The notes: a model not told the origin generated them from the sequence alone. Counted from the stretch's first letter, positions 17,169-27,200 are shown. The stretch: DNA of 64,000 nucleotides from Elusimicrobiaceae bacterium (GCA_017520185.1 JAFXGO010000019.1:59679-123678), one strand, 5' to 3'. Program-made: numbers and translations.

Positions 17169-18518
17169 ATGGATATTCAAAAATATACATCCGATTTTTT
17201 GGACCGCTTATCTAAAAAAGATCCCGCACAAAAAGTATTTCAACAAGCCGTCAAAGAAGTAGTAGGAAGTTTGGCACCTGTTTTAGAGCAAAACCCCAAG
17301 TATATTAAAGAAAAGATTTTAGACCGTATCGTTGAACCGGAACGCACTATTATTTTCCGCATTCCTTGGAAAGATGACAAAGGTGAAATTCACGTCAATC
17401 GCGGATTTCGCATTCAATACAACAGTGCCTTAGGCCCCTACAAAGGCGGTATCCGTTTCCACCAGACTGTCACGCAAGACTCTCTAAAATTTTTAGCCTT
17501 TGAGCAAACCTTCAAAAACTCTTTAACCACCTTACCTTTGGGCGGAGGGAAAGGAGGCAGTGACTTTGATGCTCGCGGAAAAAGTGACGATGAAGTGATG
17601 CGCTTTTGTCATTCATTTATGAATGAACTCTATCGCCACATCGGTTATCACACTGACGTCCCCGCCGGAGATTTAGGCTGCGGTGCCAGAGAAATAGGCT
17701 ATATGTACGGCCAATATAAAAAATTGGTAGACAATTTTACAGGCGCGTTTACCGGCAAAAAACCGGCATGGGGAGGCAGTTTGCTCCGTCCGGAAGCAAC
17801 CGGATACGGCGTGGTATATTTTGCTCAAAATATGCTAACTACGCGTGGTGATAGTTTGCAAGGTAAAACCGCCATTATTTCCGGAGCCGGAAACGTGGGG
17901 ATCTACGCCATTGAAAAACTTTGCCATTTGGGTGCCAAAGTTGTAGGTTTTATGGATTACGACGGAAGCATCTACGATAAAGACGGTGTCAATGAAGAAA
18001 AATTGGCTTTCCTCAAAGATTTGGTCTTTGTCAGACGTGGAAGCCTTAAAGAATATACCGTTAAATTCCCAACGGCTGAATTTAGAGCCGGCAAAAAAAC
18101 GTGGGATATTCCCTGCCAAGTGGCCTGCCCGACCGCTTGCGAAAACGAACTGACCAAAGAAGATGCTGAAACATTGGTCAAAAACGGCTGTATCTGTTTG
18201 GCAGAGGGATCTAATATGCCTTGCACACCTGAAGCGACGGAAGTGATTCAAGCGGCCGGTCTTTTATACTCTCCCGGTAAAGCATCTAATGCCGGCGGGG
18301 TGGCGGTATCCGGATTGGAAATGACCCAAAACAGCATGCGTTTGTATTGGACCCGTCAAGAAGTGGACCAATATTTACAACGCATTATGAATAGCATCCA
18401 TAACAACTGCTTAGCAGCAGCGGAGCAGTTTGGCATGAAAGGTAATTATATGGCAGGGGCTAACATTGCAGGATTTTTAAAAGTAGCCGATGCCATGATA
18501 GATCAAGGCCTTGTATAA
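17169..18518 (+). CDS. gdhA: NADP-type glutamate dehydrogenase
   Basis: 449 aa, the size of the hexameric bacterial enzyme. It assimilates ammonia into 2-oxoglutarate to form glutamate. The catalytic motif LPLGGGKGGSDFD with the active Lys is at about residues 120-132, followed by DVPAGDLGCGAREIGYMYGQY, and the coenzyme Rossmann motif is SGAGNVG. The family's C-terminal sequences (GSNMPCTPEA, SNAGGVAVSGLEM) are complete. I start at 17169, which has AAAGGAG before it; the longer frame upstream is not coding-like. NADP preference is inferred from similarity only. Confidence 0.95.
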   Translation: MDIQKYTSDFLDRLSKKDPAQKVFQQAVKEVVGSLAPVLEQNPKYIKEKILDRIVEPERTIIFRIPWKDDKGEIHVNRGFRIQYNSALGPYKGGIRFHQTVTQDSLKFLAFEQTFKNSLTTLPLGGGKGGSDFDARGKSDDEVMRFCHSFMNELYRHIGYHTDVPAGDLGCGAREIGYMYGQYKKLVDNFTGAFTGKKPAWGGSLLRPEATGYGVVYFAQNMLTTRGDSLQGKTAIISGAGNVGIYAIEKLCHLGAKVVGFMDYDGSIYDKDGVNEEKLAFLKDLVFVRRGSLKEYTVKFPTAEFRAGKKTWDIPCQVACPTACENELTKEDAETLVKNGCICLAEGSNMPCTPEATEVIQAAGLLYSPGKASNAGGVAVSGLEMTQNSMRLYWTRQEVDQYLQRIMNSIHNNCLAAAEQFGMKGNYMAGANIAGFLKVADAMIDQGLV

Positions 18519-18532
18519 AATACTTATCCATC

Positions 18533-18562
18533 AAAAAACCTCCGCTTAGGCGGAGGTTTTTT
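18533..18562 (+). terminator. Rho-independent terminator after gdhA
   Basis: AAAAAACCTCCGC (18533-18545) / GCGGAGGTTTTTTT with a 4-nt loop. Confidence 0.92.
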
Positions 18563-18591
18563 TAAGATTATTTTTTCTTATCGTCTATTTT

Positions 18592-18909
18592 ATGAATGAT
18601 AACGAAAAAAAGGGGTGGCTTTTAAGTGGGTATAAAATAGACCCAAATTATAAGAAAATAGGCACAAAAAAAGCACAAGATGAGTTAGCGAGTTTTAGTG
18701 CTCAATACTCTAACCCTACGCAATACGGGCCTACTTTTCGGCGTCCCGCACTGGTTGCTTGTGCTATAGATAGTCTAACTGATTTTTTTAAAAAAAGCAA
18801 AAACTATCATTTTGGCAAAGCCTCCACAAAGCTCAAAAACTGCCCAAACGAATTATTAAAGTCAAAAACATCAGTGCTATTTAATCCAGAAAAACAAACC
18901 TTGCACTGA
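18592..18909 (+). CDS. Hypothetical small protein
   Basis: 105 codons, Lys-rich, with no recognised motif, signal peptide or membrane segment. No Shine-Dalgarno is visible and it begins shortly after the gdhA terminator. Its last 29 bp overlap a more convincing antisense mini-gene (18881-18973). It could be a spurious frame or a decayed gene. Confidence 0.3.
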   Translation: MNDNEKKGWLLSGYKIDPNYKKIGTKKAQDELASFSAQYSNPTQYGPTFRRPALVACAIDSLTDFFKKSKNYHFGKASTKLKNCPNELLKSKTSVLFNPEKQTLH

Positions 18910-18973
18910 TATCTAAACCAATGGCTATAATCACTAATGCCAACAAGCCCGACCTTGCAATCTTTTGAAACAT
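18881..18973 (-). CDS. Putative 30-aa single-pass membrane peptide
   Basis: A 30-codon frame, too short for usual gene callers. The ATG is preceded at 4-5 bp by a run of six G that can act as a strong Shine-Dalgarno. The peptide has a short basic start (MFQKIAR), a hydrophobic core (SGLLALVIIAIGL) and a short polar end, as in small membrane peptides. It lies alone in the gdhA-rnhA gap. Function unknown; toxin-like or regulatory roles are both possible. Confidence 0.45.
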   Translation of the reverse strand: MFQKIARSGLLALVIIAIGLDISARFVFLD

Positions 18974-19035
18974 ATATCCCCCCATAATCTTTTGGTTATA
19001 CTAATGCCGGACTTTATATTTGCTAAAATAAAGAT

Positions 19036-19608
19036 ATGAAAGTAATTATTAATATAGATGGCGGCAGTCGCGGCAATCCTGGCATTGGGGCTTCAGCTTA
19101 TGTTATCAAAGACGAAAACGGCAAAATTTTAGCCCAAGAAGGGCATTATATACCGCATTGCACCAACAATCAGGCCGAGTATACGGCCCTGCGTTTGGCA
19201 TTAATTAAAGCAGCTGAATTAGGTGCAAAACAACTGTCTATTATCTCTGATTCTTTATTATTGGTAAAACAATATTTAGGCGAGTATAAAATCAAAAATC
19301 CGGATTTGGCGGAAAGAATGACCGAAATACGCCAGCTGGCGCGGCCCTTTCATATCCAAATCCAACATGTTCTTCGCCACCTAAACAAAGAGCCGGATGC
19401 TTTGGCTAATAAAGCGATGGATTTAAAACAATCGGTAGGATTTAACCCGATTCAAAATTTACATCCGTCCAGCACAAATTCCACTACTAAACCGCAAGAC
19501 AATACAGTCAACGGTGTACCGGTGGAAGTAGTGGTGCGTGACGAAAAAGGCACCGCTAAAAAGAAAAAATCCAATCCAGCGCAGCCTTCTTTATTTGACG
19601 GATTTTAA
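19036..19608 (+). CDS. Ribonuclease HI-like protein with C-terminal extension
   Basis: 190 aa. The RNase H fold covers residues 1-130: first Asp in INIDGGSRGNPG (D8), Glu in NNQAEYTAL, Asp in IISDSLLL and the last Asp in LNKEPDALAN, so the DEDD set is complete. It lacks the basic protrusion of E. coli RnhA and resembles the short archaeal/Bacillus YpdQ-type. A ~60-aa low-complexity tail ends in QPSLFDGF. It removes RNA from RNA-DNA hybrids. The RNase P RNA begins 3 bp downstream. Confidence 0.88.
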   Translation: MKVIINIDGGSRGNPGIGASAYVIKDENGKILAQEGHYIPHCTNNQAEYTALRLALIKAAELGAKQLSIISDSLLLVKQYLGEYKIKNPDLAERMTEIRQLARPFHIQIQHVLRHLNKEPDALANKAMDLKQSVGFNPIQNLHPSSTNSTTKPQDNTVNGVPVEVVVRDEKGTAKKKKSNPAQPSLFDGF

Positions 19609-19610
19609 AA

Positions 19611-19942
19611 TTTGACGGTCCAGAGAATCGCCTTAAGTTTTATGCTTGAGGAGGAACTTCCGGACTCCACAGGGAAACGCGCCAACCGAAAGATTGGGCT
19701 GTACGGGGTAAAATCCGTACAGACGGAAAGTGCCACAGAAAACAAACCGCCTACGGGCAAGGGTGAAAAGGTGCGGTAAGAGCGCACCGCGCACAAGGCA
19801 ACGCGTGCGGCAGGGTAAACCCCGCGAGGAGCAAGGCCAAATATGTCCATATGTGTCCCGCATCAGAGACAGAGTAGGCCGCTTAGAGTAATGGTTCTCA
19901 CAGGTTTAATACCTGACAGAATCTGGGGTATGGGCCGTCAAA
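19611..19942 (+). ncRNA. rnpB: RNase P RNA (bacterial type A)
   Basis: About 332 nt. Ends pair as helix P1 (TTTGACGGTCC with GGGCCGTCAAA). Conserved blocks occur in the expected order: GGACTCCACAGGG, GGAAAGTGCCACAGAAAAC, AAGGGTGAAAAGGTGCGGTAAGAGCGCACC, GGCAGGGTAAACCCC, GAGCAAGGCCAAATA, GTAGGCCGC and ACAGAATCTGGGGTATGGGCCG. It processes the 5' ends of tRNAs with the RnpA protein, which is not in this window. The first core block reads GAGGAACTTCC where GAGGAAAGTCC is usual, a two-base change noted as a finding. No protein gene should be called here. Confidence 0.97.
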
Positions 19943-19953
19943 CATTATAATAA

Positions 19954-19985
19954 AAAAACCGGAGTTCGATTGGCTCCGGTTTTTA
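19954..19985. terminator. Terminator after rnpB
   Basis: AAAAACCGGAG / CTCCGGTTTTT stem (19954-19964 with 19974-19984). It can also serve the converging prepilin gene. Confidence 0.9.
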
Positions 19986-20002
19986 TTTCAAGATGTTCCT
20001 TT

Positions 20003-20542
20003 TTAACAACAATTACAATTTCCTTCTTCAATATCCAATGCTTCTGCTACATTAAAATCAGGATAAGTCCCCCCGCCACAGCCTGCTTGCTCTGCATCAG
20101 TTTCAAAGTGCCCATCTTCATAGATGCAAATGCAAACATCTGTTTTTGGATTATAGGCTGCCACCATTGTATCTTCTTCGGTCAGAGATCCTCTATCAAT
20201 TGTATAAGAGAAATTTTCCGTCGAAAAAGAAGAAGATAAATCATCCTCCACCGTTCCGATACTGATAGACAAATTGCTTGCGTAATAACAAGCGGGGGCA
20301 TCAGACCTACTAAAAGAACCTTCTATTTTTCCATGTTCCAATTCACAAAGTTTTAGGGCATCAGAAATAGTCTTTAAGTTGGCAAAAGCTTCTGTCATAC
20401 GAGATTGAAACACCGCTTTTTGATATAGCGGCCCCACTATTGCTGCCAAAATACCAATAATCAGCACAATTACCAGCAATTCAATCAGTGTAAAACCTGA
20501 AACTTTTTTAAATAATTTTTTCATATTTTTGGCACACATCAT
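20003..20542 (-). CDS. Type IV pilin-like prepilin with Cys-rich C-terminus (paralog 2)
   Basis: Up to 179 aa. The prepilin signal SGFTLIELLVIVLIIGILAA is at residues 15-34 and is followed by GPLYQKAVFQSRMTEAFANLKTI, nearly the same plan as the paralog at 15.4 kb. It also shares DVCICIYE inside and a C-terminal CNCC. Three ATGs are possible (20542, 20539, 20524); the last gives a classical 10-residue leader but has no Shine-Dalgarno, so the start is uncertain. Exported and assembled by a type IV pilus or pseudopilus machine encoded elsewhere. Confidence 0.9.
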   Translation of the reverse strand: MMCAKNMKKLFKKVSGFTLIELLVIVLIIGILAAIVGPLYQKAVFQSRMTEAFANLKTISDALKLCELEHGKIEGSFSRSDAPACYYASNLSISIGTVEDDLSSSFSTENFSYTIDRGSLTEEDTMVAAYNPKTDVCICIYEDGHFETDAEQAGCGGGTYPDFNVAEALDIEEGNCNCC

Positions 20543-20605
20543 CTTTTACAAAAGTAGATCAAAAATACTTATTCTTTAATTACGAAACATCTTACTTTTA
20601 TATTA

Positions 20606-20640
20606 CAAAAAAACCGCCCCTTCATAGGAGCGGTTTTTTG
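20606..20640. terminator. Terminator between GT9 gene and prepilin
   Basis: CAAAAAAACCGCCCC and GGAGCGGTTTTTTG pair with one C-A mismatch; the loop is about 6 nt. It lies just past the stop of the minus-strand GT9 gene. Confidence 0.7.
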
Positions 20641-20654
20641 TGTTTTTAAACAAC

Positions 20655-22184
20655 CTAAATTACTTTCTTTTCTTGTAGCATCTCTTTTACAGTGTTAAAT
20701 ACATCGTCTACCGTAATTAAGCGCATACATTTAAAATGTCCTTTCGGGCATTTTTTACCGCCGTGCAAGGCACAGGGACGACATTCCAATCCTTTCACCT
20801 CAATAACGCGACTGTCAGATCCATACGGGAAGAAACCCAACTCGCGAGTGGTAGGACCGAAAATACCCAAAGTAGGTACCCCAAACGCAGTAGCGATGTG
20901 CATCGGGCCAGAGTCATTGGTAATAAACAATTTTAAATGACTCATCAAAGCCATCAAATCAGACAAGCTGGTTTTTCCGCACAAACTGGCAGCATGACCG
21001 TTGGAGAGCTGACAGATTTTTTCACCTAAATCAGCATCGCTTGCCCCACCGACAATAACTGCCTGCAGTTTCAACTCTGTCTGTATGCGACTAATCAACT
21101 CTACATAGTTTTCAGCCGGCCAACATTTGGTAGGCCACGCAGAACCCGGATGGATACCCACTAAGGTTTTTCCTTCCAAGTTAAAATCTTTCATCAAACG
21201 GGCCACATTTTCTTCAGCGCTGGGAGCATAGCGCATATTGAGTTTTTCCGCTTTGAAATTTTCTTTCACAATTCCATGCAACAAAGACAAGTTGCGCTCT
21301 ACATCATGTACCATCCAGTTAAACGGTACCGTTTTGGTATAGAAGAACCACCCCTCGCTGGAGGTAAAACCAATACGTATAGGCACACCACTAAGCCACG
21401 CAATAAGCGCACTGCGGAAGCTGCGGTGCGGTACGAGTAAAATATCTACACCGGCTTTTTTGATGGCTTTGGCAGTTTTCCACACACCGGCAATTTTATT
21501 CCACCCTTTTTTATCGTTTAAGATAATTTCATCCACTTCTTTCATCGGACGGAAAATATCGTCAGTTTGCGGGCGGGTGATTACTAAAATTTTAGCATCG
21601 GGAAACAATTTTGCCGTTTTCTGCACAAGCGGAGTAGTCAATACACTGTCTCCGATAAAAGAAGTTTGAAAGATAGCGATTTTATTAATTTTTTTGCCCT
21701 CTAAATTGGCATTTTTATAAGCCCAATCGCTCAGTTCGGGTTTTTTATGTACCACAGGCACGTCCCATTGTTTCAATACTTCCAAATAACGTTCCAAAGT
21801 ATGTTTTTCCAATACCGGAGAATTCTTTTTAAAGCGCACGTACATACGGCGTGCGACCGGATTTTTGCTATAGCGCAATTTGTTAGGAATGCGGCTAAAA
21901 AACCCTATCAAAATGCTTTTTAAATTGGCATGCAAATCTAAGAAGTGGGTAAAATGGCCCGCACGTACTTGGCGGACATTGCCCCAAAGATTTTTCTTAG
22001 CCACCATAATTTCATCAATATCGGGGTGACCTGCTAATACTTGCGCAAACTGCGGTTTGACAAGCAATGTAATATGGCTGTTAGGCCATTTGGCTTTTAG
22101 GTTCTTGTACACCGGAGAAGACAACACAATATCTCCTAAGGAGGACAAACGAACCACTAATATTTTAGGTTGTTTTTCGTTCAT
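20655..22184 (-). CDS. Glycosyltransferase family 9 protein (heptosyltransferase-like) with duplicated N-terminal domain
   Basis: 509 aa, against about 340-360 for normal heptosyltransferases. Residues ~6-165 form one GT9 N-terminal Rossmann half (KILVVRLSSLGDIVLSSPVY). A second such half starts near residue 168 (KIAIFQTSFIGDSVLTTPLV). Only the second is followed by the C-terminal nucleotide-sugar domain: HPGSAWPTKCWP, FITNDSGPMHIATAFGVPTLGIFGPT. A Cys cluster (ECRPCALHGGKKCPKGHFKCM) near the end is typical of GT9 enzymes. Likely adds heptose or a related sugar to the LPS core. Its start overlaps waaA by 20 bp. Confidence 0.88.
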   Translation of the reverse strand: MNEKQPKILVVRLSSLGDIVLSSPVYKNLKAKWPNSHITLLVKPQFAQVLAGHPDIDEIMVAKKNLWGNVRQVRAGHFTHFLDLHANLKSILIGFFSRIPNKLRYSKNPVARRMYVRFKKNSPVLEKHTLERYLEVLKQWDVPVVHKKPELSDWAYKNANLEGKKINKIAIFQTSFIGDSVLTTPLVQKTAKLFPDAKILVITRPQTDDIFRPMKEVDEIILNDKKGWNKIAGVWKTAKAIKKAGVDILLVPHRSFRSALIAWLSGVPIRIGFTSSEGWFFYTKTVPFNWMVHDVERNLSLLHGIVKENFKAEKLNMRYAPSAEENVARLMKDFNLEGKTLVGIHPGSAWPTKCWPAENYVELISRIQTELKLQAVIVGGASDADLGEKICQLSNGHAASLCGKTSLSDLMALMSHLKLFITNDSGPMHIATAFGVPTLGIFGPTTRELGFFPYGSDSRVIEVKGLECRPCALHGGKKCPKGHFKCMRLITVDDVFNTVKEMLQEKKVI

Positions 22185-23445
22185 AATCTTTTACAGCTCC
22201 CATGATATTTTGGGTGGCTCCTTTAAAACTAAGAGCCGTTTGGCGCGCCTTAGCGGCCATATTTTCCAGCCCGGCACTATCCTTACACAAACGAAGTACC
22301 GTTGCTTTGAAATTGTTTGCATTTACTAACACAGCACCGCCGCAAGAAAGCAAGGCGTGGGCTGTATCGGGCGTGTTATAAAAACTCTTTCCGAATAGAA
22401 CTGTTTTTTGCAAAATGGCAGGCTCCAATAAATTATGCGCACCTCGAGGAGCAATACTCCCCCCCACAAAAGCCAAAGACGCGCAAGCATATAAAGATTG
22501 CAAAAAGCCCATCGTATCGGCACACAAAATAACCGTATTTTTGGGAAACTTCTTCTCACTGAGCAAGGCAAAGGGAAGATTTTGATGTTGCAAATTGGCT
22601 TTAATTTCTTCTTTTCTTTCTAAATGGCGCGGAGCAAAAATAATTTTAATTCCGGCTTCTGCCCAAGCCGCAGCGGCCTTTATAATCAATTCTTCTTCTA
22701 ACGGGTGTGTGCTGCCGCAAACTAAAATTTGGCTCTTACTCCAGCCTAACTTTTTGATTAAACTGTTTACTTCTTTTAGTTTGGCGGGTTTATCGTTGAG
22801 CGTGTCATATTTCACGTTTCCACAAACAAAAATTTTTTCTTCCGGCAATCCCAACGTGGCATATCGTTTGGCGGCGTCTTCATCTTGCATGGCACCCAAC
22901 GCAATTTGGCCAAACAACATCTTAAACAAGGGCTTAACAAGGCTATAGGCACGTGTGCTTTTTTGAGAAATGCGAGCATTAACAAGCATCACAGGCACAC
23001 CGGCTTTTTCAGCCGCATAAATCATATTGGGCCATATTTCCCGTTCCACCACAAACAAACGATGCGGTTTTGCCAAACGAACAAAACGAGTGCTGAAAAG
23101 ATAAAAATCAAGTGGAACCAAAAAGGCTTTTTGAATATCGGGATTTTTGGCTGCTTCGGCGCGACCGGCCACCGTACTAGTGGTGACGATGACTTCTTTT
23201 TTATAAAGAGATTTTAACTGTTTGATAAGTGTTTGGACAGATTTCACTTCCCCCACGCTGGCACAGTGTATCCACAAGGCCCCTTGAGGGATATCCTTTT
23301 CCTGCTCAAGAGCAAAACGCTCTTTGAGTTCTTGCCACAAAGTTTTAAGCACGCGGCGGCGAGCCGAAAACACAAACCCCAACAACACACCCAGTGCGGC
23401 AAACGGAAAAGCCAAATTAGTTAAAAGCAATAGAAATTTGCCCAT
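22165..23445 (-). CDS. waaA: 3-deoxy-D-manno-octulosonic acid (Kdo) transferase
   Basis: 426 aa, GT30 family. An N-terminal membrane anchor (about residues 3-25) is followed by the acceptor domain (WIHCASVGEV, VTTSTVAGRAEA, with the catalytic Glu in VVEREIWPN). The CMP-Kdo domain ends with GGSIAPRGAHNLLEPA. It attaches Kdo to lipid A at the inner membrane, showing that the organism makes LPS. Coupled to the downstream GT9 gene. Confidence 0.95.
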   Translation of the reverse strand: MGKFLLLLTNLAFPFAALGVLLGFVFSARRRVLKTLWQELKERFALEQEKDIPQGALWIHCASVGEVKSVQTLIKQLKSLYKKEVIVTTSTVAGRAEAAKNPDIQKAFLVPLDFYLFSTRFVRLAKPHRLFVVEREIWPNMIYAAEKAGVPVMLVNARISQKSTRAYSLVKPLFKMLFGQIALGAMQDEDAAKRYATLGLPEEKIFVCGNVKYDTLNDKPAKLKEVNSLIKKLGWSKSQILVCGSTHPLEEELIIKAAAAWAEAGIKIIFAPRHLERKEEIKANLQHQNLPFALLSEKKFPKNTVILCADTMGFLQSLYACASLAFVGGSIAPRGAHNLLEPAILQKTVLFGKSFYNTPDTAHALLSCGGAVLVNANNFKATVLRLCKDSAGLENMAAKARQTALSFKGATQNIMGAVKDYERKTT

Positions 23446-23490
23446 ATATCTTATTATATTATTTTTGTATCTTCGTGCGGTGCTTTTCCG

Positions 23491-24237
23491 TTAGTTTTCG
23501 CGAGCAAAAGTATAGGCCATCACTTTTTTAGCACCGGCTTTTTTTAAGGCTTCCGCGCACCCTTCCAACGTAGCACCCGTAGTAGCCACATCATCTATCA
23601 ACAAAATCACTTTGCCTTTTACCTGCTCCGGCCTGACACATGCAAAAGCACCACACATATTTTTTAAGCGGTCTTCTCTGCCCAATTTTGTTTGACTAGG
23701 GGTATTTCTCACCCGTTTTAAAATTTGGCATCCAACAGATACCTTTAATTTTTTACCTAAAGCCGAAGCCAACAACTCCGCCTGATTATAACCGCGCGAT
23801 TGGGCCTTTTTATGATATAAAGGAACCGGTACCAGCAGTTGCGCTGTTGATAATTCTGAATATTTTGAATAATGTGCCAGCATTATATCCGCCAAAAAAT
23901 CTGACAGATAGGCTTGATCTGCATACTTAAAAGCATGCACCAATTCTCGTACTTCAGGCCCGAACAACACCGCAGAACGAATAAGACTACATTTAAACCG
24001 ATGTGTTTTAGACCCGCGACATTGATAACAATGCGCTCCACCGTCCGGCAAAGGTTTACCGCAACGAAGACAATACAAATTGCCTACCGTTTTGATATTT
24101 GCCAAACAAGACGGACACAAAGCAGATGTGTCTCTATACGCCAAGTCCCGACAACATGCATAACATGTATTTGGCAACAACACATGCAGCAATATTTCTT
24201 TTAAGTTCGTCAAAAAATTAAAATTGAATTGTGACAT
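23491..24237 (-). CDS. comF: ComF family phosphoribosyltransferase-like protein
   Basis: 248 aa from the internal ATG at 24237; the frame opens earlier but that would overlap the upstream gene by 68 bp. An N-terminal zinc finger has paired cysteines (CYACCRDL, CPSCL, CLRCGKPL, CYQC), then a phosphoribosyltransferase fold with PVPLYHKKAQSRGYNQAELLA and the PRPP-type motif VILLIDDVATTGAT. In naturally competent bacteria ComF is needed for DNA uptake; its enzymatic role is unclear. The two prepilins in the window would fit a competence or pilus system. Confidence 0.9.
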   Translation of the reverse strand: MSQFNFNFLTNLKEILLHVLLPNTCYACCRDLAYRDTSALCPSCLANIKTVGNLYCLRCGKPLPDGGAHCYQCRGSKTHRFKCSLIRSAVLFGPEVRELVHAFKYADQAYLSDFLADIMLAHYSKYSELSTAQLLVPVPLYHKKAQSRGYNQAELLASALGKKLKVSVGCQILKRVRNTPSQTKLGREDRLKNMCGAFACVRPEQVKGKVILLIDDVATTGATLEGCAEALKKAGAKKVMAYTFAREN

Positions 24238-27200
24238 TCGCCGCCAAGTTATACGCCATATAATCTTCCGTTGCCACGTAGGCATGGTTGAGCCACGTGA
24301 CTCCTGCCGCCACGTTCAGGCGCAAATTTTGAGAAAGTTCATAATCTAAGGAAGAAAGAATATCCAATTTGTCATAGTTATCATTTACTTCCACAGGGGA
24401 CTCTTTTTGTGTATAAGACAAAGTGGTGTTCCAAATCACGCGGTTGGTGGCATTATACATACGGTTTACAAAAGGCAGTTTAATACCGCGCGGCAAATTA
24501 AAGTCCAAACGAACATTTAAACTAGGGGTAAATTCACTACTGCTTTGACCGATTTGTCCGCGCACTAATTGCCTTTCATATTCCGAGTAAAGAATTTTAG
24601 GTGTAAAACGCCAATTGCCTACATAAAAAGAAGTCTGCGCAGAAAAATTCTCCCCATGTATTTGTTCCAAACTTTCCCCCGCCTTCAAATCATCCTTCCA
24701 GCTGTCCTGTTTATCATACATCAGCACCGTATCAAAAAAGTTAAAAAGCAGAAAACGGAAATCGGCTCCGTATTTTCGCTCCGTTTTCTCATCACTGCCG
24801 ACAGTGCGGCTTTCCACCTCGCTAAAGCGAAGTTTTAAATTAGTAGAATTGACCCAACGTCCTGCGTAGAAGAATTTTTCCAAATCGGAAATGGAAAAAA
24901 CAGCATCGGGCAATGTCATGCTTTTGCTTTCATAGACCGTACCCGTTTGGTTATTTTCTTGGGTACTATGCGTAAAGTTGTTTAAAAAAGAAATTGTTTT
25001 TAAGGGGGCCATTTGTCCGCCCAAATCATACGCAGCCAAAGGCATCCAACGCTGAGAAGAAGTGATGGTATCGCGCAAAATTAAACTTTGGCGATTGGCA
25101 TATTTACCGGTACCGGAGAGAGAAGAACGAATCCACAACTCTTTTTTCCCGTCAAAATCTTCATCTATATAATCCCAAGAGTCAGCATCTTGCATGCGAT
25201 AACTGGACGAAATGACAAAATTCTTAAACAGTTTACTCTTGGGCATAATTTCATTGCCGTTTAACGTGAGAGAAATACCGCCGTCTGCATTACGGTTTAA
25301 ACTTTTTAATTCTCCCGGTTCAAAGGTTTTCTCATTGGCACCGGTACCAAATTTTTTTGCCACCAAATTATTGGTTTCCGTAGTGGCAATGCTATAACTA
25401 AGGGAAGGGGCTAACCACTTATTAATGCGCCATGTACTGTTAAAACCAACATTTTGATTCATTCCTTTAGGATAACGGCGCTGGTATGTAGGCGCAGAAG
25501 GGTTATGTTGGGTTCGCTCCTCTTTGCTTTGCATCAAACTATAAGACGGTGTAAAATTGAAATTTTTATTCGGCTCATATTTTAACTTCATATTCAAACG
25601 TTGAGTTTGCTCTTGCGTATTGTAATTAGAGTCGGAATGATTTTCCTGCGCATAATGAATCTTGGTATCGGTAAAAGAATAACCGGCACTAATATTTTTA
25701 AATGCACCCTTTGTTTCATGGCTCACATTTAGCGCATATGTTTGCTCTTTATCTTTGCGTTTCATTAAGTCATAATCCACTTGGTCCATCGTATATTGCA
25801 GGCCTATTTTGGGCAAATTGTCTTTCACAAAATCCCCACGCACCACCGCTTGTTGACGCTCTACCGAACCTTTATCTAAGGTGCTGATGGTGTTGTAGTC
25901 GGTCGTATCGGCAATATTAGGTGTGACGATTGTGCTGCGGTTAAACGTAGCCTCCATCGGGAAATGTTTCACGCGGTCCACCTTTAAGAAATATTCTTCT
26001 TCCGTAATTTCTTGGTCTTTAGAAACCGTCAGCGGTGTTTCAAAATCTCCATCCATATATTTATATTTGGCTCCGGCACTACCCCACCCGTCCATGCGTA
26101 CCACGCCGTCTACTTTATAAGCCGTACCTTTGGTGGTAATAGCATCTGCCAAGTGAATGACGTTGAGCCACACAGAACCGCTACCGCCGCCGCTGTACGT
26201 TTCATTTCCGTTTTCATCCACTACCTCCGATTTAGCGGAAATACCGGCCATAATCATACTGACTTTTTTGAAATTCAAGATACCGCCATTTTGGCGCACA
26301 TTGCGCACTTCTACGCCGTAGTCGGCCGGAGAAATATTTTCAAAAGTATCGGTAATGCCGTCTCCGTTTGTATCCAGCATTTTTAATGTAATTAAACGCC
26401 ACTCGTTTTTGCCTTCGCCTAAAGGGACAATAATTTTGTCATAGTTTTCATCAGTACCCACTTTCAAGAAAAATTCCGCACCAGCATTTTCCTCATTATT
26501 GTGAAGCAAAAAGCGAAACTCTTTATGTTGGGTAAAGTCCATCGTTTTGAAGTTGCGATTGGCAAACAAAGCATCCCTATCTCCGACGGTAATATCCTTG
26601 TAAGTCAGGTTCAAGGCTTGGTCCATGATATTGGCACTATCACTTTGAGCTTTGTAGTTGGCCACCGAGCCGTACAACTCATTAAATACTTGCAAACCAT
26701 CTCCGGTATTGGGGCTAAAAATGGGCACATAGTTGGTGTTATCTACGTTATTAATACCGGAAACCGCAAATTTATTGGGGTTTGTATCTTCCTGCGGATT
26801 CCAAGCCGTACCGGCTAAGGCCACATTGGCAATTTTCACCGTACCTTTCAGTTTTCCGCCTGCTTTCATTTCATCGGTTAATTTTAACGTAATACGTAAA
26901 TGGCGTACTGCGTTCCAATAATCTTTCTTATCTATATCTATAGTTAAAGGAGTAGTAAAAGTTTTCCAACCGTCGTAAGAGAGGCTATTGTTCGTCATGC
27001 CGTTAATCATTACTCCGCCATAACCGAAACTTCCGCCGACATTGACATCTTCGGGGTCATACTTTCCGTTATGGTTTAAATCTTGGCTGTCGATACGGCC
27101 GTTGGGCTGGCGTTCAGGGTTGTAAATATTTTTGGTAAAAGGGTCAAAACGTTGCACTGTGCCGTCCGGGTTAGCAAACCACCAACCTCTGTCCTCATTG

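Noticed and set aside
19605..19863. Minus-strand frames of 76-81 codons over rnpB
   Set aside because: The DNA is fully explained by RNase P RNA.
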